Positions 52,643 to 60,869 of a stretch of DNA of 64,000 nucleotides are shown piece after piece. How positions within the stretch are numbered: position 1 is the first letter of the stretch; the number at the start of each line of letters is the position of its first letter. The stretch is from positions 1-64,000 of the forward strand of contig NZ_BIMH01000008.1 of assembly GCF_004000985.1 (NCBI RefSeq), written 5' to 3'. A program made the position numbers and the translations under genes. Source of the stretch: Paenibacillus validus NBRC 15382 (GTDB lineage Bacteria; Bacillota; Bacilli; Paenibacillales; NBRC-103111). Below the pieces are notes generated by a model. The model was not told the DNA's origin. It did not search any database and worked only from the letters and a program-made list of their open reading frames with translations.

Positions 52643-53542
52643 CTATTTCGGGGCTTTAGAGAGCGCATCAAGGGTGAATTTCCGGAAAAGATTCGTAGCA
52701 AGCGGCGGTTTGGAGAAAGGGTATTTCGGAATAGCGAGACCGCTATGCCGTTCAAGCACTTGCTTAATGGGCACAATCGAAGTTTTGGAGTTGACGAAGC
52801 GCTGGGCAACCCGGCTCCCCAGTAAGGTTACACCAAGGCCTTCCTCCAGAAAACCCCGCATGGTTTCCACATGGCTGCAATCCAAAATGATTTTGGGTTG
52901 AAACCCGGCTTCGCTGCACACATGCAGCAAAGCATTGCGAAGCCAAGGACTGGTTTTCACCATTAAGAAATTTTCTTGAGACAGATCGTGAAGGTCGACG
53001 CTTTCTTCTTTGGCCAATGGATGGGAAGCCGATACGACCATGACGACCCGATCGCTCATCAAGGGCTTGAAATCAATGTCATAATCGCCCGTAAAGGGTG
53101 AATTGATGAACGCAGCCTGAATTTTTTTCTCACGCAATTCCTTCAGCAAATCATCCGTACTGGCAGAGTGAACCTCTACATGAATACCTGGATAGCATCG
53201 GATGAAGTCGATAATGATCTTGCTCAGCCCCAAATATTCAGCATGGGGAAATGCCCCGATTTTGAAATTCCCCTTATCAAAATTCGTATACTTCTGCACC
53301 GTTTCAAGGGATTGTTTAATCTCCGCAACGATGGTTCGTGCATGAACGAGAAACTCTTCTCCAGCGGGAGTCAGACGAACTGAACGCGGATGGCGCACGA
53401 ACAATTTCACGCCCAATTCCTCTTCCAGTTTCTTGATCTGCTGTGACAAGGTGGACTGCGATATCGAGATTTCCAATGAGGCGGCAGAAAAGTTTTTGTA
53501 TTTCTCCACGGCCAGAAAGTATTCCAACTGATGAATTTCCAT
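52643..53542 (-). CDS. LysR-type transcriptional regulator
   Basis: A 299-residue LysR regulator on the minus strand: N-terminal winged helix (MEIHQLEYFLAVEKYKNFSA, SISQSTLSQQIKKLEEELG) and a two-lobe effector domain. GGGAGATAC precedes the start. It is convergent with the ABC importer and divergent from the flavoprotein at 53869. Boxes shared upstream of 47496, 48690 and 53869 are its probable targets. The inducer is probably the imported compound or an early metabolite. Confidence 0.92.
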   Translation of the reverse strand: MEIHQLEYFLAVEKYKNFSAASLEISISQSTLSQQIKKLEEELGVKLFVRHPRSVRLTPAGEEFLVHARTIVAEIKQSLETVQKYTNFDKGNFKIGAFPHAEYLGLSKIIIDFIRCYPGIHVEVHSASTDDLLKELREKKIQAAFINSPFTGDYDIDFKPLMSDRVVMVVSASHPLAKEESVDLHDLSQENFLMVKTSPWLRNALLHVCSEAGFQPKIILDCSHVETMRGFLEEGLGVTLLGSRVAQRFVNSKTSIVPIKQVLERHSGLAIPKYPFSKPPLATNLFRKFTLDALSKAPK

Positions 53543-53868
53543 TGTATCTCCCTCGTAAGCAGCGTTAGAATTGTGAATCGTTACGTATGATTATTTGTGA
53601 CTTGTTACGGATGTACAGGAGACGCTAGAGGCTATTTACTACAAGTATACAATATCTAAAATGCGGTACCAATACTATTTTCGTTATGGGCAGCCGGAGA
53701 AATTAAGGCGCTTGCTGAAGCTATCGTTTTTTACAATACATTGTATACGCAAAACAAATTGTATTACCGAATATTTTTTGTTAATTTTTGTGTATATCAA
53801 AGCTGTATGCGTTTACAAAAATGTTGGCATGAAGTTAACCCTAACAACTAATCAGGAGGAGTGTTTAC
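53543..53868. other. divergent regulatory region lysR / flavoprotein
   Basis: No gene recognised. It holds the LysR-type box at 53719-53769 and AT-rich sequence (53640-53820) suitable for promoters in both directions. Confidence 0.5.
53719..53769 (+). promoter_or_regulatory. LysR-type box upstream of the flavoprotein
   Basis: TTGTATACGCAAAACAAATT followed by GTATTACC, nearly the same as the 47259 box over about 50 bp, including the leading GCTATCG. About 100 bp before the flavoprotein ATG. Confidence 0.55.
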
Positions 53869-55200
53869 ATGATTGAAGGAGCAAAAGCAAGCACAGCTAC
53901 ACGCGTGGTCCGGAAAAACAATGCGAATCCTGTACAAGAAATAGCAGCGGACATCTGTGTCGTCGGCGCAGGAATCTCCGGTATTTCGGCCGCGCTGGAG
54001 GCAGCGCGCCTTGGGCGCAAGGTTGTTTTGGTCGACGGGCTTCCAGCCCTGGGCGGTCAGGCCGTCAATTCGATCATCGGCATATTCTGCGGACTGTTTT
54101 CCAATGGAAAAAACGGATACCAGCTCACGCACGGGATTGCCGACGAAATCATCCGGGATCTTGGCGCCGCCGGAAAATTGCATTATCGCTGGGGAGAATG
54201 GAACTCCGTCATGTATGACGAAATCGCTTTGTCAAGGTGGATTGAAGAGGCCGTGCGAGCGGCCGGCATCACGGTCATTCTCGGTGCTGTTCTGAGGGAG
54301 GTTACACGTGAAGAACGGCGCATTACTTCGATTGATCTTTCCACGCGTTACGGCGACATCCATCTCACTGCAACCGGCTTTGTCGATGCGACGGGTGACG
54401 CAGCGCTAACCTGGCAAGCAGGGCTGCCTTGCCAAGAACCGGCCGAGGTTTCGGTGTACGGTACCCAGATGGTCGTGCTTGAAGGTGTGGATGAGAGCCA
54501 TTACCCAACCAGAGAAGAAGTGTATGCACATCAAAAAGAAAAGGGCGAGTTGTACGGGCTTGGACGTAAAGACGGCTTTGCATTCTCCTTCCCGGGACGT
54601 GGTACAGCCCTTGTCAACATGACGCATACGGAAACACCTCTTGAACCGGTGGCGGCCTCGGCCAGCGCACTGCAGGGCAAGGCCCAGGCTGATAAGTACA
54701 TTCATTTCTTGAAAACGGAATTCCCTCTGGCGTTCGGCCAGGCACGCGTCCGCGGTTACGGCCTGCCGGGTATCCGTCAAACGCGTTGGATTGTCGGCAG
54801 CAAGCAGCTGACAGTTGACGAGGTGCGAGCGGGTACGCGCTTTCCCGATGCCGTAGCGCGCACCTCTTGGCCGATTGAGCTTCATAGCCATTTAGAGGGT
54901 TATGTATGGGAAACTTTCGACGAAGACCATGTTCATTATGTGCCTCTCAGGAGCATGACGCCCCCCGATGTCGATAACCTGGTTGCTGCCGGACGCTGTA
55001 TTGACGCAGATACAGCCGCCCTTTCAAGCGTACGCGTAATGGGGCCGTGCATTGCAATGGGAGCGGCCGCAGCTCACGCGCTGGATCTTGCAGGTGAGGG
55101 AAGCGTGCATGAAATCGACATCAATGCGCTGCATGAGCGAGTGAGGGATAACTTGGAGCGCAACGATAAACGCAGTTCAACCGAGTCACTTGTTCCATAA
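53869..55200 (+). CDS. FAD-dependent oxidoreductase of the catabolic island
   Basis: A 443-residue FAD_oxidored-type flavoprotein: DICVVGAGISGISAALEAAR, the second-strand DGLPALGGQAVNSI, and a C-terminal LVAAGRCIDADTAALSSVRV with CIAMGAAAAHAL. It resembles the flavoprotein at 38694 only in general plan. AGGAGGAG precedes the ATG. First gene of the AcnX-amidohydrolase-Rieske run, so it may oxidise the imported substrate before dehydration. Substrate unknown. Confidence 0.85.
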   Translation: MIEGAKASTATRVVRKNNANPVQEIAADICVVGAGISGISAALEAARLGRKVVLVDGLPALGGQAVNSIIGIFCGLFSNGKNGYQLTHGIADEIIRDLGAAGKLHYRWGEWNSVMYDEIALSRWIEEAVRAAGITVILGAVLREVTREERRITSIDLSTRYGDIHLTATGFVDATGDAALTWQAGLPCQEPAEVSVYGTQMVVLEGVDESHYPTREEVYAHQKEKGELYGLGRKDGFAFSFPGRGTALVNMTHTETPLEPVAASASALQGKAQADKYIHFLKTEFPLAFGQARVRGYGLPGIRQTRWIVGSKQLTVDEVRAGTRFPDAVARTSWPIELHSHLEGYVWETFDEDHVHYVPLRSMTPPDVDNLVAAGRCIDADTAALSSVRVMGPCIAMGAAAAHALDLAGEGSVHEIDINALHERVRDNLERNDKRSSTESLVP

Positions 55201-55262
55201 GGAAGAAGCGGCGTCCATGGATTTAGGCATGCTCAAACTGTAGGAAATAATGGAGGTTCACC

Positions 55263-56543
55263 ATGAAATTGAGCGATGAAGAGAAATATATGCTCGATGG
55301 CCGGGATGGTCGTGCCGTACAAAAGGCAATGGATTTACTTGTACGTTACGGTGAGGCATTAGGAGCGGAAAAACTGGTGGAAACCAGCAATGTAAGCACG
55401 ACGGTAGTCGCCTCGAGCGGCTTAATGCGGGAGTATGCAGCTAAATATGGATTCGACGCCTTATTCTCCGAATTCAATCTGGACAGTCAGGAGGCTGTCG
55501 AAATTCCCATGGTGAAAACCCACTCCTGTCAGCTGATTACCGGCTTTGATGCCGCCCACTGGGAGCAGCTCGGGGGTACGCCTGAAAGAGTACAATCCAT
55601 CAAGGAGCACGAGGCATATAACGCGGGGATCGGCATCCAGCTCATGAGCACCTGCGCTCCTTATCAGGTCGGGAACATACCGGTGAAAGGAGAGCACTGT
55701 GCGTGGATGGAATCTTCCGCCGTGATCTACATCAACTCGGTGCTCGGGGCCCGCACGAATTGTGAAGGAAGGGAAAGCACGGGCGCTGCCATGCTGACCG
55801 GCCGGATTCCATACTGGGGATACCATATCGACGAGAATCGTTTAGCTACAGACTTGGTCGAAGTCGAATGGGAAGTCGAGAGCATGACCGATTGGGGGCT
55901 GCTCGGGTACTATGTCGGAGAGGTCGTGGGCGATCGGGTACCGGTCCTTAGCGGCGTCCGACATGTTCCAAATTCATATCGCATCAAGCATTTCGGAGCC
56001 TCTGCAGCGTCATCGGGCGGAGTTGAAATGTATCATATCCCTAAAATAACGGCTGAGGCGCAATCCATCGAGGATGCTTTAGGAAAGAGAAAGCCGCAGT
56101 ACACCTTCAAATTTGGAAAGGCGGAGCGGCAAAAGGCGTATGATCGCTTGAACGTTTCGGCCAAAGACACGAATGTAGACTTTATTATGCTCGGTTGCCC
56201 GCACGCGTCTATCGAGCAGATTTGGGAAATCTGCAAGCTGCTGAAAGGCAAACGCGTAAACAGCGGTACGCAGCTGTGGATTTTTACGCCGAGGGCTATC
56301 CGGGAATTGGCGGACCGGAACGGTTATACCCAAATCATTACCGAAGCCGGAGGTTTCTTGATGAGCGATACATGCCCTGCACTTGGGCAAGTGTTACCGC
56401 CCGGAACGAAAGTGGTGGCAACCGATTCGGCGAAGCAAGCCCACTACCTGCCGGCGATCATGGGGATACAATGCTGGTTTGGATCACTGAAGGATTGCAT
56501 CGATGCGGCTGTAACCGGCAAGTGGAGTGGAGGGCTGAGATGA
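55263..56543 (+). CDS. aconitase X, large (catalytic) subunit
   Basis: A 426-residue AcnX catalytic subunit. Typical features: MKLSDEEKYMLDGRDG start, GIQLMSTCAPYQVGN, INSVLGARTNCEGRES, and ITEAGGFLMSDTCPA, whose Cys residues would bind an iron-sulfur cluster. Characterised AcnX enzymes are hydro-lyases: cis-3-hydroxy-L-proline dehydratase in bacteria and phosphomevalonate dehydratase in archaea. It overlaps the small-subunit gene by 4 bp. TGGAGGTT precedes the ATG. In this operon it probably dehydrates a hydroxy-acid or hydroxy-imino acid intermediate. Confidence 0.9.
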   Translation: MKLSDEEKYMLDGRDGRAVQKAMDLLVRYGEALGAEKLVETSNVSTTVVASSGLMREYAAKYGFDALFSEFNLDSQEAVEIPMVKTHSCQLITGFDAAHWEQLGGTPERVQSIKEHEAYNAGIGIQLMSTCAPYQVGNIPVKGEHCAWMESSAVIYINSVLGARTNCEGRESTGAAMLTGRIPYWGYHIDENRLATDLVEVEWEVESMTDWGLLGYYVGEVVGDRVPVLSGVRHVPNSYRIKHFGASAASSGGVEMYHIPKITAEAQSIEDALGKRKPQYTFKFGKAERQKAYDRLNVSAKDTNVDFIMLGCPHASIEQIWEICKLLKGKRVNSGTQLWIFTPRAIRELADRNGYTQIITEAGGFLMSDTCPALGQVLPPGTKVVATDSAKQAHYLPAIMGIQCWFGSLKDCIDAAVTGKWSGGLR

Positions 56544-57031
56544 CAAAGATCGTATTGCATGGAAGAAAAGTAGTTGGCGGCTGCGCGGAAGGCGAGGCTC
56601 TGGTGACCCGGGATACGATTTCCGGCTGGGGCGGCATCAACCCGATGACCGGTACGATTATTGAATTGCAGCATGAGCTGCAAGGCCAGAGCTTTAAGGA
56701 TAAAGTTCTTGTATTCCCCGGTGCCAAGGGATCCTCCGGCTGGTCCGCCTATTTTCACATGGCGCGAATGGTGGGTGCGGCCCCTAAAGCCATGATTTTT
56801 AATATCATGACGACGAAGGCGGCCTTAGGTACCGTAGTTTCACATGCGCCTACAGTGACCGATCTGGATCAGGACCCGCTGGATATGATTGAAACGGGGG
56901 ATTGGGTCAAGGTGGACGCCGATAACGGCATCGTCGAAATCACTAAAAAAAAGGACATCCAACGGGACGAAACCACAACGGACTCGCGGCTTGGAGCGGC
57001 CGAACAACGCAGTGAAGCCGCCGGCGTATGA
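56540..57031 (+). CDS. aconitase X, small (swivel) subunit
   Basis: A 163-residue partner of the AcnX large subunit with VLHGRKVVGGCAEGEALVTR, the Ser/Gly-rich active-site loop FPGAKGSSGWSAYFHMARM, and PTVTDLDQDPLDMIETGDWV. The start ATG at 56540 overlaps the large-subunit stop (ATGA), so the earlier in-frame start at 56195 is rejected. The end has a charged extra tail (about residues 135-163) beyond the usual domain. The next start again overlaps its stop. Confidence 0.9.
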   Translation: MTKIVLHGRKVVGGCAEGEALVTRDTISGWGGINPMTGTIIELQHELQGQSFKDKVLVFPGAKGSSGWSAYFHMARMVGAAPKAMIFNIMTTKAALGTVVSHAPTVTDLDQDPLDMIETGDWVKVDADNGIVEITKKKDIQRDETTTDSRLGAAEQRSEAAGV

Positions 57032-58164
57032 ACAATAACGAAGAAGGAGCAGTGAAACAAATGGGTGTAGCCCCTCGATTGATTGATACAGACTTTCACA
57101 ATGATCTTTCCAGTCCCCAAGATCTCCTTCCCTTTTTACCAAAAGCATTTCATCAACAATGGTTAGAGAGCGGGATCGGCGTCGGCGGAAAACCATGGAG
57201 CTCCGTCGGGTATATCCGGAAGGACGCCATCTCTGATATAGGCAGCAAACCCGGCAGCGACCCCGTATTCGCATTGAAACACCACATGGATAAGTATGGA
57301 ATCGATTATGCGATTTTGACAGGGAACGCTTCCATGATCGGCATTTCTTTAAACTACGATCCTGATTACGCCAATGCTGTAGCGTCGGCTCACAACGATT
57401 GGCAGAATGAAGTTTGGCTGAAAGCCGACCCTCGTTATAAAGGCTCGATTCTGGTTAGCCATACCGACCCGGCCGCAGCAGTCAAAGAAATCGAGCGGCT
57501 GGCCGGCCATCCCGATATCGTTCAAGTGATGATGTGCAGCGTGTCGCGAACACTGCTCGGACAGCGGTTCTTTCATCCGATCTACGAAGCGGCTGAACGG
57601 CACGGATTGCCGGTAGCCATTCATCCGGGCAACGAAGGAATCGGTCCTTCGTATCCTCCGACGCCATCCGGATACCCGACCCGCTATATGGAATGGCAGA
57701 ATATTATTCCGATCAACTATATGTCGCAAGTGAACAGCTTGGTATGCGAAGGCGTCTTCGAGAAGTTCCCCAAGTTGAAATTTGTCGCCATCGAGGGGGG
57801 AATCTCCTGGCTTCCCCATTTGATGTGGCGTATGGATAAAAATTACAAGGCGCTGCGGGATACGGTGCCCTGGTTGAAAGAGCTGCCGTCCGAATACATC
57901 CGCAAGCATGTAGTACTTACGACACAGCCGATTGAGGAGCCTGCCGATCCCGAACACCTTGTTCAAATTATTAAAATGAGCGGCGCCGAGGATATGATCA
58001 TGTATTCTTCCGACTATCCGCACTGGGACTACGATAACCCGAAAATGGTGCTCTCCTTGTTTCCGCGCGAGCTAAGAGAAAAAATTGGTGCCAAAAATGC
58101 CATTCAGCTGTACGGTCTGGATCAAACAGTCGATGCAGCCGGCACGGAGGGAGAAGCGGGATGA
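57028..58164 (+). CDS. amidohydrolase-family (ACMSD-like) enzyme
   Basis: A 378-residue amidohydrolase_2-type TIM-barrel enzyme with RLIDTDFHNDL near the start, the metal-ligand His in PVAIHPGNEG, and the Asp/His segment MYSSDYPHWDYDNPK near the end. Family members are decarboxylases or hydrolases of aromatic or cyclic acids. The ATG at 57028 overlaps the previous stop; a GTG at 57052 with AAGGAG 5 bp upstream is an alternative. It sits between AcnX and a Rieske protein, overlapping the latter by 4 bp, so it acts in the same pathway. Confidence 0.88.
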   Translation: MNNNEEGAVKQMGVAPRLIDTDFHNDLSSPQDLLPFLPKAFHQQWLESGIGVGGKPWSSVGYIRKDAISDIGSKPGSDPVFALKHHMDKYGIDYAILTGNASMIGISLNYDPDYANAVASAHNDWQNEVWLKADPRYKGSILVSHTDPAAAVKEIERLAGHPDIVQVMMCSVSRTLLGQRFFHPIYEAAERHGLPVAIHPGNEGIGPSYPPTPSGYPTRYMEWQNIIPINYMSQVNSLVCEGVFEKFPKLKFVAIEGGISWLPHLMWRMDKNYKALRDTVPWLKELPSEYIRKHVVLTTQPIEEPADPEHLVQIIKMSGAEDMIMYSSDYPHWDYDNPKMVLSLFPRELREKIGAKNAIQLYGLDQTVDAAGTEGEAG

Positions 58165-58514
58165 ATAAATTCGCAGTAGCCAAAGTCGCAGAGCTCCGTG
58201 AAAAAGGGAGACTGATCGTAGAGGTTAAAGGGATGGAGCTGGGGATTTTCCTGGTGGATGGCCAGTATTATGCGTGGCGCAACGTTTGCCCGCATGCGGC
58301 AGCACCTATTTGTGTCGGCCGGGTATCCGGGACGCGTCTGCCTTCGATGGTATATGAATACGAGCACGGCCGTGATCAAGAGATTTTGCGATGTCCTTGG
58401 CACGGCTGGGAATTCGATCTCAAAACAGGCCATCACCTGGTGGATGCGTCGGTCAAGCTGAGAGGGTTTCCCGTCGAAGCGGATGATGAAGATGTTTACG
58501 TATTGATGAAATAA
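58161..58514 (+). CDS. Rieske [2Fe-2S] ferredoxin-like protein
   Basis: A 117-residue single Rieske domain. Cluster ligands are visible in WRNVCPHAAAPIC (Cys-x-His) and LRCPWHGWEFDL (Cys-x-x-His). Such small proteins feed electrons to oxygenases or reduce partner enzymes, or form a domain of a multi-gene oxygenase; no oxygenase alpha subunit is nearby, so its partner may be the flavoprotein at 53869. It overlaps the amidohydrolase stop. Confidence 0.9.
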   Translation: MNKFAVAKVAELREKGRLIVEVKGMELGIFLVDGQYYAWRNVCPHAAAPICVGRVSGTRLPSMVYEYEHGRDQEILRCPWHGWEFDLKTGHHLVDASVKLRGFPVEADDEDVYVLMK

Positions 58515-58712
58515 GTATCCACCTGATGCCATAAGTTACCACGCAGGGGATATCAGGCATTTCGGCCGCTCTTTCTAGTCAAAGGGGCGGCCAATCGCCT
58601 ATGGATAGCAGTCTACCGGTAAAGGGACGGTCATGTAAACAATGATAACATGGCTGCCTGGCATGGTGGAAACAGGTATCCAATCGCTCCTTGTAAGCGG
58701 TTATAGAAAGTA

Positions 58713-58741
58713 TTGACATGACTAAAAATGGAAGATATACT
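58713..58741 (+). promoter_or_regulatory. strong sigma-A promoter for the cupin gene
   Basis: TTGACA, 17-bp spacer, TATACT. About 110 bp before the cupin ATG, with the operator 60 bp downstream of the -10. Confidence 0.75.
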
Positions 58742-58801
58742 GATTTCAGCATTTACTGTTAGAGGATTCTGGAAATTTTGAATGTTTAGTTATTTCCGAA
58801 C

Positions 58802-58819
58802 TGGTATACCACATACCAG
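58802..58819 (+). promoter_or_regulatory. GntR operator copy 1
   Basis: TGGTATACCACATACCAG, an imperfect palindrome identical over 18 bp to the copy at 59445. It lies downstream of the promoter in the untranslated leader. Confidence 0.75.
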
Positions 58820-58852
58820 CATCATGATCAGCGGCGGGAGGATAACCAGACG

Positions 58853-59197
58853 ATGGCCAAACCAGAACGGGAATTTATCGACTATCATGAATTCGAAGAA
58901 CTTCCAGTCGGCGGAATCGAAGGAATAACGGAAAGAATCATCGCTAGAGATCCGGATAACGGAATGGTTACACGAATTCTTAGCTATGTTCCGGGAACGG
59001 ATACGTCTCCGAACGGTGTGCAGGCCCATGATTATTGGGAGGAAATTTACATCATCGAAGGATCCATGATTGATTTGACGCTCAATCAGGAATTTACGCA
59101 AGGCATGGTGGCCTGCCGCCCGCCGGGAATGAAGCACGGTCCATGGATAACTCCGAACGGTTGTAAACTGTTTGAAGTACGTTATTACGCGAAATGA
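58853..59197 (+). CDS. small cupin protein
   Basis: A 114-residue single-domain cupin. Motif 1 is replaced by VQAHDYWEEIYIIEG (His-x5-Glu form) and motif 2 by RPPGMKHGPW. Similar short cupins are isomerases, lyases or regulators of small-molecule catabolism. GGGAGGATAA precedes the ATG. Its own promoter and GntR operator suggest it is expressed early in induction. Confidence 0.8.
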   Translation: MAKPEREFIDYHEFEELPVGGIEGITERIIARDPDNGMVTRILSYVPGTDTSPNGVQAHDYWEEIYIIEGSMIDLTLNQEFTQGMVACRPPGMKHGPWITPNGCKLFEVRYYAK

Positions 59198-59322
59198 GGT
59201 CAAAATGCAGATTCATAATTAATTTTTTGTAAAGTAATATAACATAAAAACTCTGATTTATATGGTCATAACGGAATGAAATCGGTTTCTATCATATTTT
59301 TCTAAAATAAATGATAACTATA

Positions 59323-59351
59323 TTGACATGAAATGTGCCATCCGTTATATT
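59323..59351 (+). promoter_or_regulatory. strong sigma-A promoter of the gntR-TRAP operon
   Basis: TTGACA, 17-bp spacer, TATATT. The leader to the TTG start is about 155 bases and contains the operator. Confidence 0.75.
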
Positions 59352-59444
59352 TGTATCAATCCAACTCGGAACGAAGCAGAGCATTATTCATTCGAACGAA
59401 TGAAAGATGCCACAGCGTAATACGGTTCTTATTTTCGGCCTGGT

Positions 59445-59462
59445 TGGTATACCACATACCAG
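59445..59462 (+). promoter_or_regulatory. GntR operator copy 2
   Basis: TGGTATACCACATACCAG, identical to the copy at 58802. About 95 bp downstream of the -10, so repression would work by roadblock, if at all. Confidence 0.75.
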
Positions 59463-59514
59463 ATGTGGCATTTCAAATACTTACAAGTTGCAATCTGAAG
59501 GTGGGATCATAACC

Positions 59515-60183
59515 TTGGAATTTACGAAAATTCAACAACCCCAATCCTTTAGGGATCATGCTTATGATGAAATCAAGAATGCAATTATCAATCATGTGAT
59601 TGCTCAAGGGGATGTCCTTTACGAACGGGACCTCTCCGAGAAATTGGGGATTAGCCGTACCCCTCTTCGGGCGGCTCTCCAGCTGCTGGAGATGGAAGGG
59701 TGGTTGAAGTCTGTTCCGCGAAAGGGAGTTTTCGTCAGCCATATTGTGGAGAAGGACGTCGAAGAAGTGCTGCAGCTTCGGGGGGCCAATGAAGCCCTTG
59801 TTGTAGAGCTGCTGATCCCCAAGATCACGGACGCTCACATCGAGCGGCTGGAAGAAATATTTGTCCAGCAGGAAAGACACACAGGGAATAACCAATCCTT
59901 TATTTTGATGGACAAAGATTTTCATATGCATATGGCTGAATTAACGGGCAATGATCGATTAATCCAGCTTATGCACACATTAAGCGATCAAATGCGGTGG
60001 TTTGGTATCGTGGCGTTGGATACGACAGACCGGGTGGAAAGAACCTTGAAGGAACATCGGGCGATTATCGAACAATTGAAGAAGCGCGATGTGGAGCTCG
60101 CTAAGCAAGCCATGCATGAACATATCATACACACACGGACGGCTGTTCTAGCTTCCCTAAAGTCCAAAAAGGAGACAGATTAA
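59515..60183 (+). CDS. GntR-family (FCD-type) regulator
   Basis: A 222-residue regulator: winged helix (YERDLSEKLGISRTPLRAAL) and an FCD effector domain (EVLQLRGANEALVVELL; DKDFHMHMAELTGN with the metal-ligand Asp/His residues; EHRAIIEQL). I chose the TTG at 59515, with AAGGTGG 10 bp upstream, over the long in-frame extension to 59407, which would translate through the operator. The stop overlaps the next gene by one base. FCD regulators usually respond to organic acids, fitting the TRAP transporter downstream. Confidence 0.88.
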   Translation: MEFTKIQQPQSFRDHAYDEIKNAIINHVIAQGDVLYERDLSEKLGISRTPLRAALQLLEMEGWLKSVPRKGVFVSHIVEKDVEEVLQLRGANEALVVELLIPKITDAHIERLEEIFVQQERHTGNNQSFILMDKDFHMHMAELTGNDRLIQLMHTLSDQMRWFGIVALDTTDRVERTLKEHRAIIEQLKKRDVELAKQAMHEHIIHTRTAVLASLKSKKETD

Positions 60184-60866
60184 TGCACACTTATCCAATT
60201 ACCATTCAAGAAAAAGACGGAAGCATGACGGAGAAAGAGACTGTGGTTCAAAAAGTGCTTGTTATGGGCTACATGGGCAGAGATATCGAGAAGGTGCACG
60301 AGCATATTCATGAGCTTGCCGAGATCGGAGTGGCTCCGCCACCGACCATTCCAGCTTTATATCCGCAAGACATCAGCGTACTGACAAACGAGCAGACGAT
60401 TACCGTTCCCGGCAAGGAAACATCCGGCGAAGTGGAATATGTGGTTTACCATGACGGCGACGACTGGCTGCTGACCATCGGCAGCGATCATACGGATCGT
60501 CTTCTCGAGAAAGAAGATATCGCTAAATCTAAAGCGGCCTGTCCTAAGCCTTTCATCACCACATTCTGGAGAATTAAAGATGTGGAGGATCATTGGGATC
60601 AACTGGTGCTTCGTTCCTGGATCACGGATGAAGGGGGAAGACGGCTGTATCAGGAGCACGACCTTACTGCACTGCTTCCATTCTCGAAATTGTTAGAGAA
60701 ATTAGAGGAGTTCGGGTATACGGACATTTCCCATACCGTCTTTTTCTCCGGAACGGTACCGACCTTGGAAGGGTTCGTATACGGAAGCAAATTTGAATAT
60801 GAAATATCCGATCCCGTGCTGGGCCGGAGCTTGAGGGGCGAATATTCGGTTATTACAGGAGGTTAA
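60183..60866 (+). CDS. DUF2848-like protein
   Basis: A 227-residue soluble protein with KVLVMGYMGRDIEKVHEHIH, ELAEIGVAPPPTIPALYP and the core YVVYHDGDDWLLTIGSDHTD. This pattern matches the DUF2848 family, which is related in fold to fumarylacetoacetate hydrolases (from memory; no search made). In catabolic operons such proteins probably cleave or rearrange an acid. The ATG shares a base with the previous stop; no ribosome site is needed for coupled translation. It is followed after 3 bp by the nitrilase-family gene. Confidence 0.65.
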   Translation: MHTYPITIQEKDGSMTEKETVVQKVLVMGYMGRDIEKVHEHIHELAEIGVAPPPTIPALYPQDISVLTNEQTITVPGKETSGEVEYVVYHDGDDWLLTIGSDHTDRLLEKEDIAKSKAACPKPFITTFWRIKDVEDHWDQLVLRSWITDEGGRRLYQEHDLTALLPFSKLLEKLEEFGYTDISHTVFFSGTVPTLEGFVYGSKFEYEISDPVLGRSLRGEYSVITGG

Positions 60867-60869
60867 ACG

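Larger units (their letters stand above)
58515..58852. other. intergenic: hairpin, promoter and GntR operator
   Basis: A GC-rich imperfect hairpin (GGCCGC...GGCGGCC, about 58562-58590) may end the Rieske transcript. It is followed by the promoter at 58713-58741 and the operator at 58802-58819. No gene is seen. Confidence 0.5.
59198..59514. other. intergenic: promoter and operator of the gntR operon
   Basis: AT-rich region holding a promoter (59323-59351) and a GntR operator (59445-59462). No other gene is seen. Confidence 0.5.

Noticed and set aside
52562-52825. 87-codon plus-strand frame overlapping the end of the LysR gene
   Set aside because: Shadow of lysR and of the long hairpin; no protein-like features.
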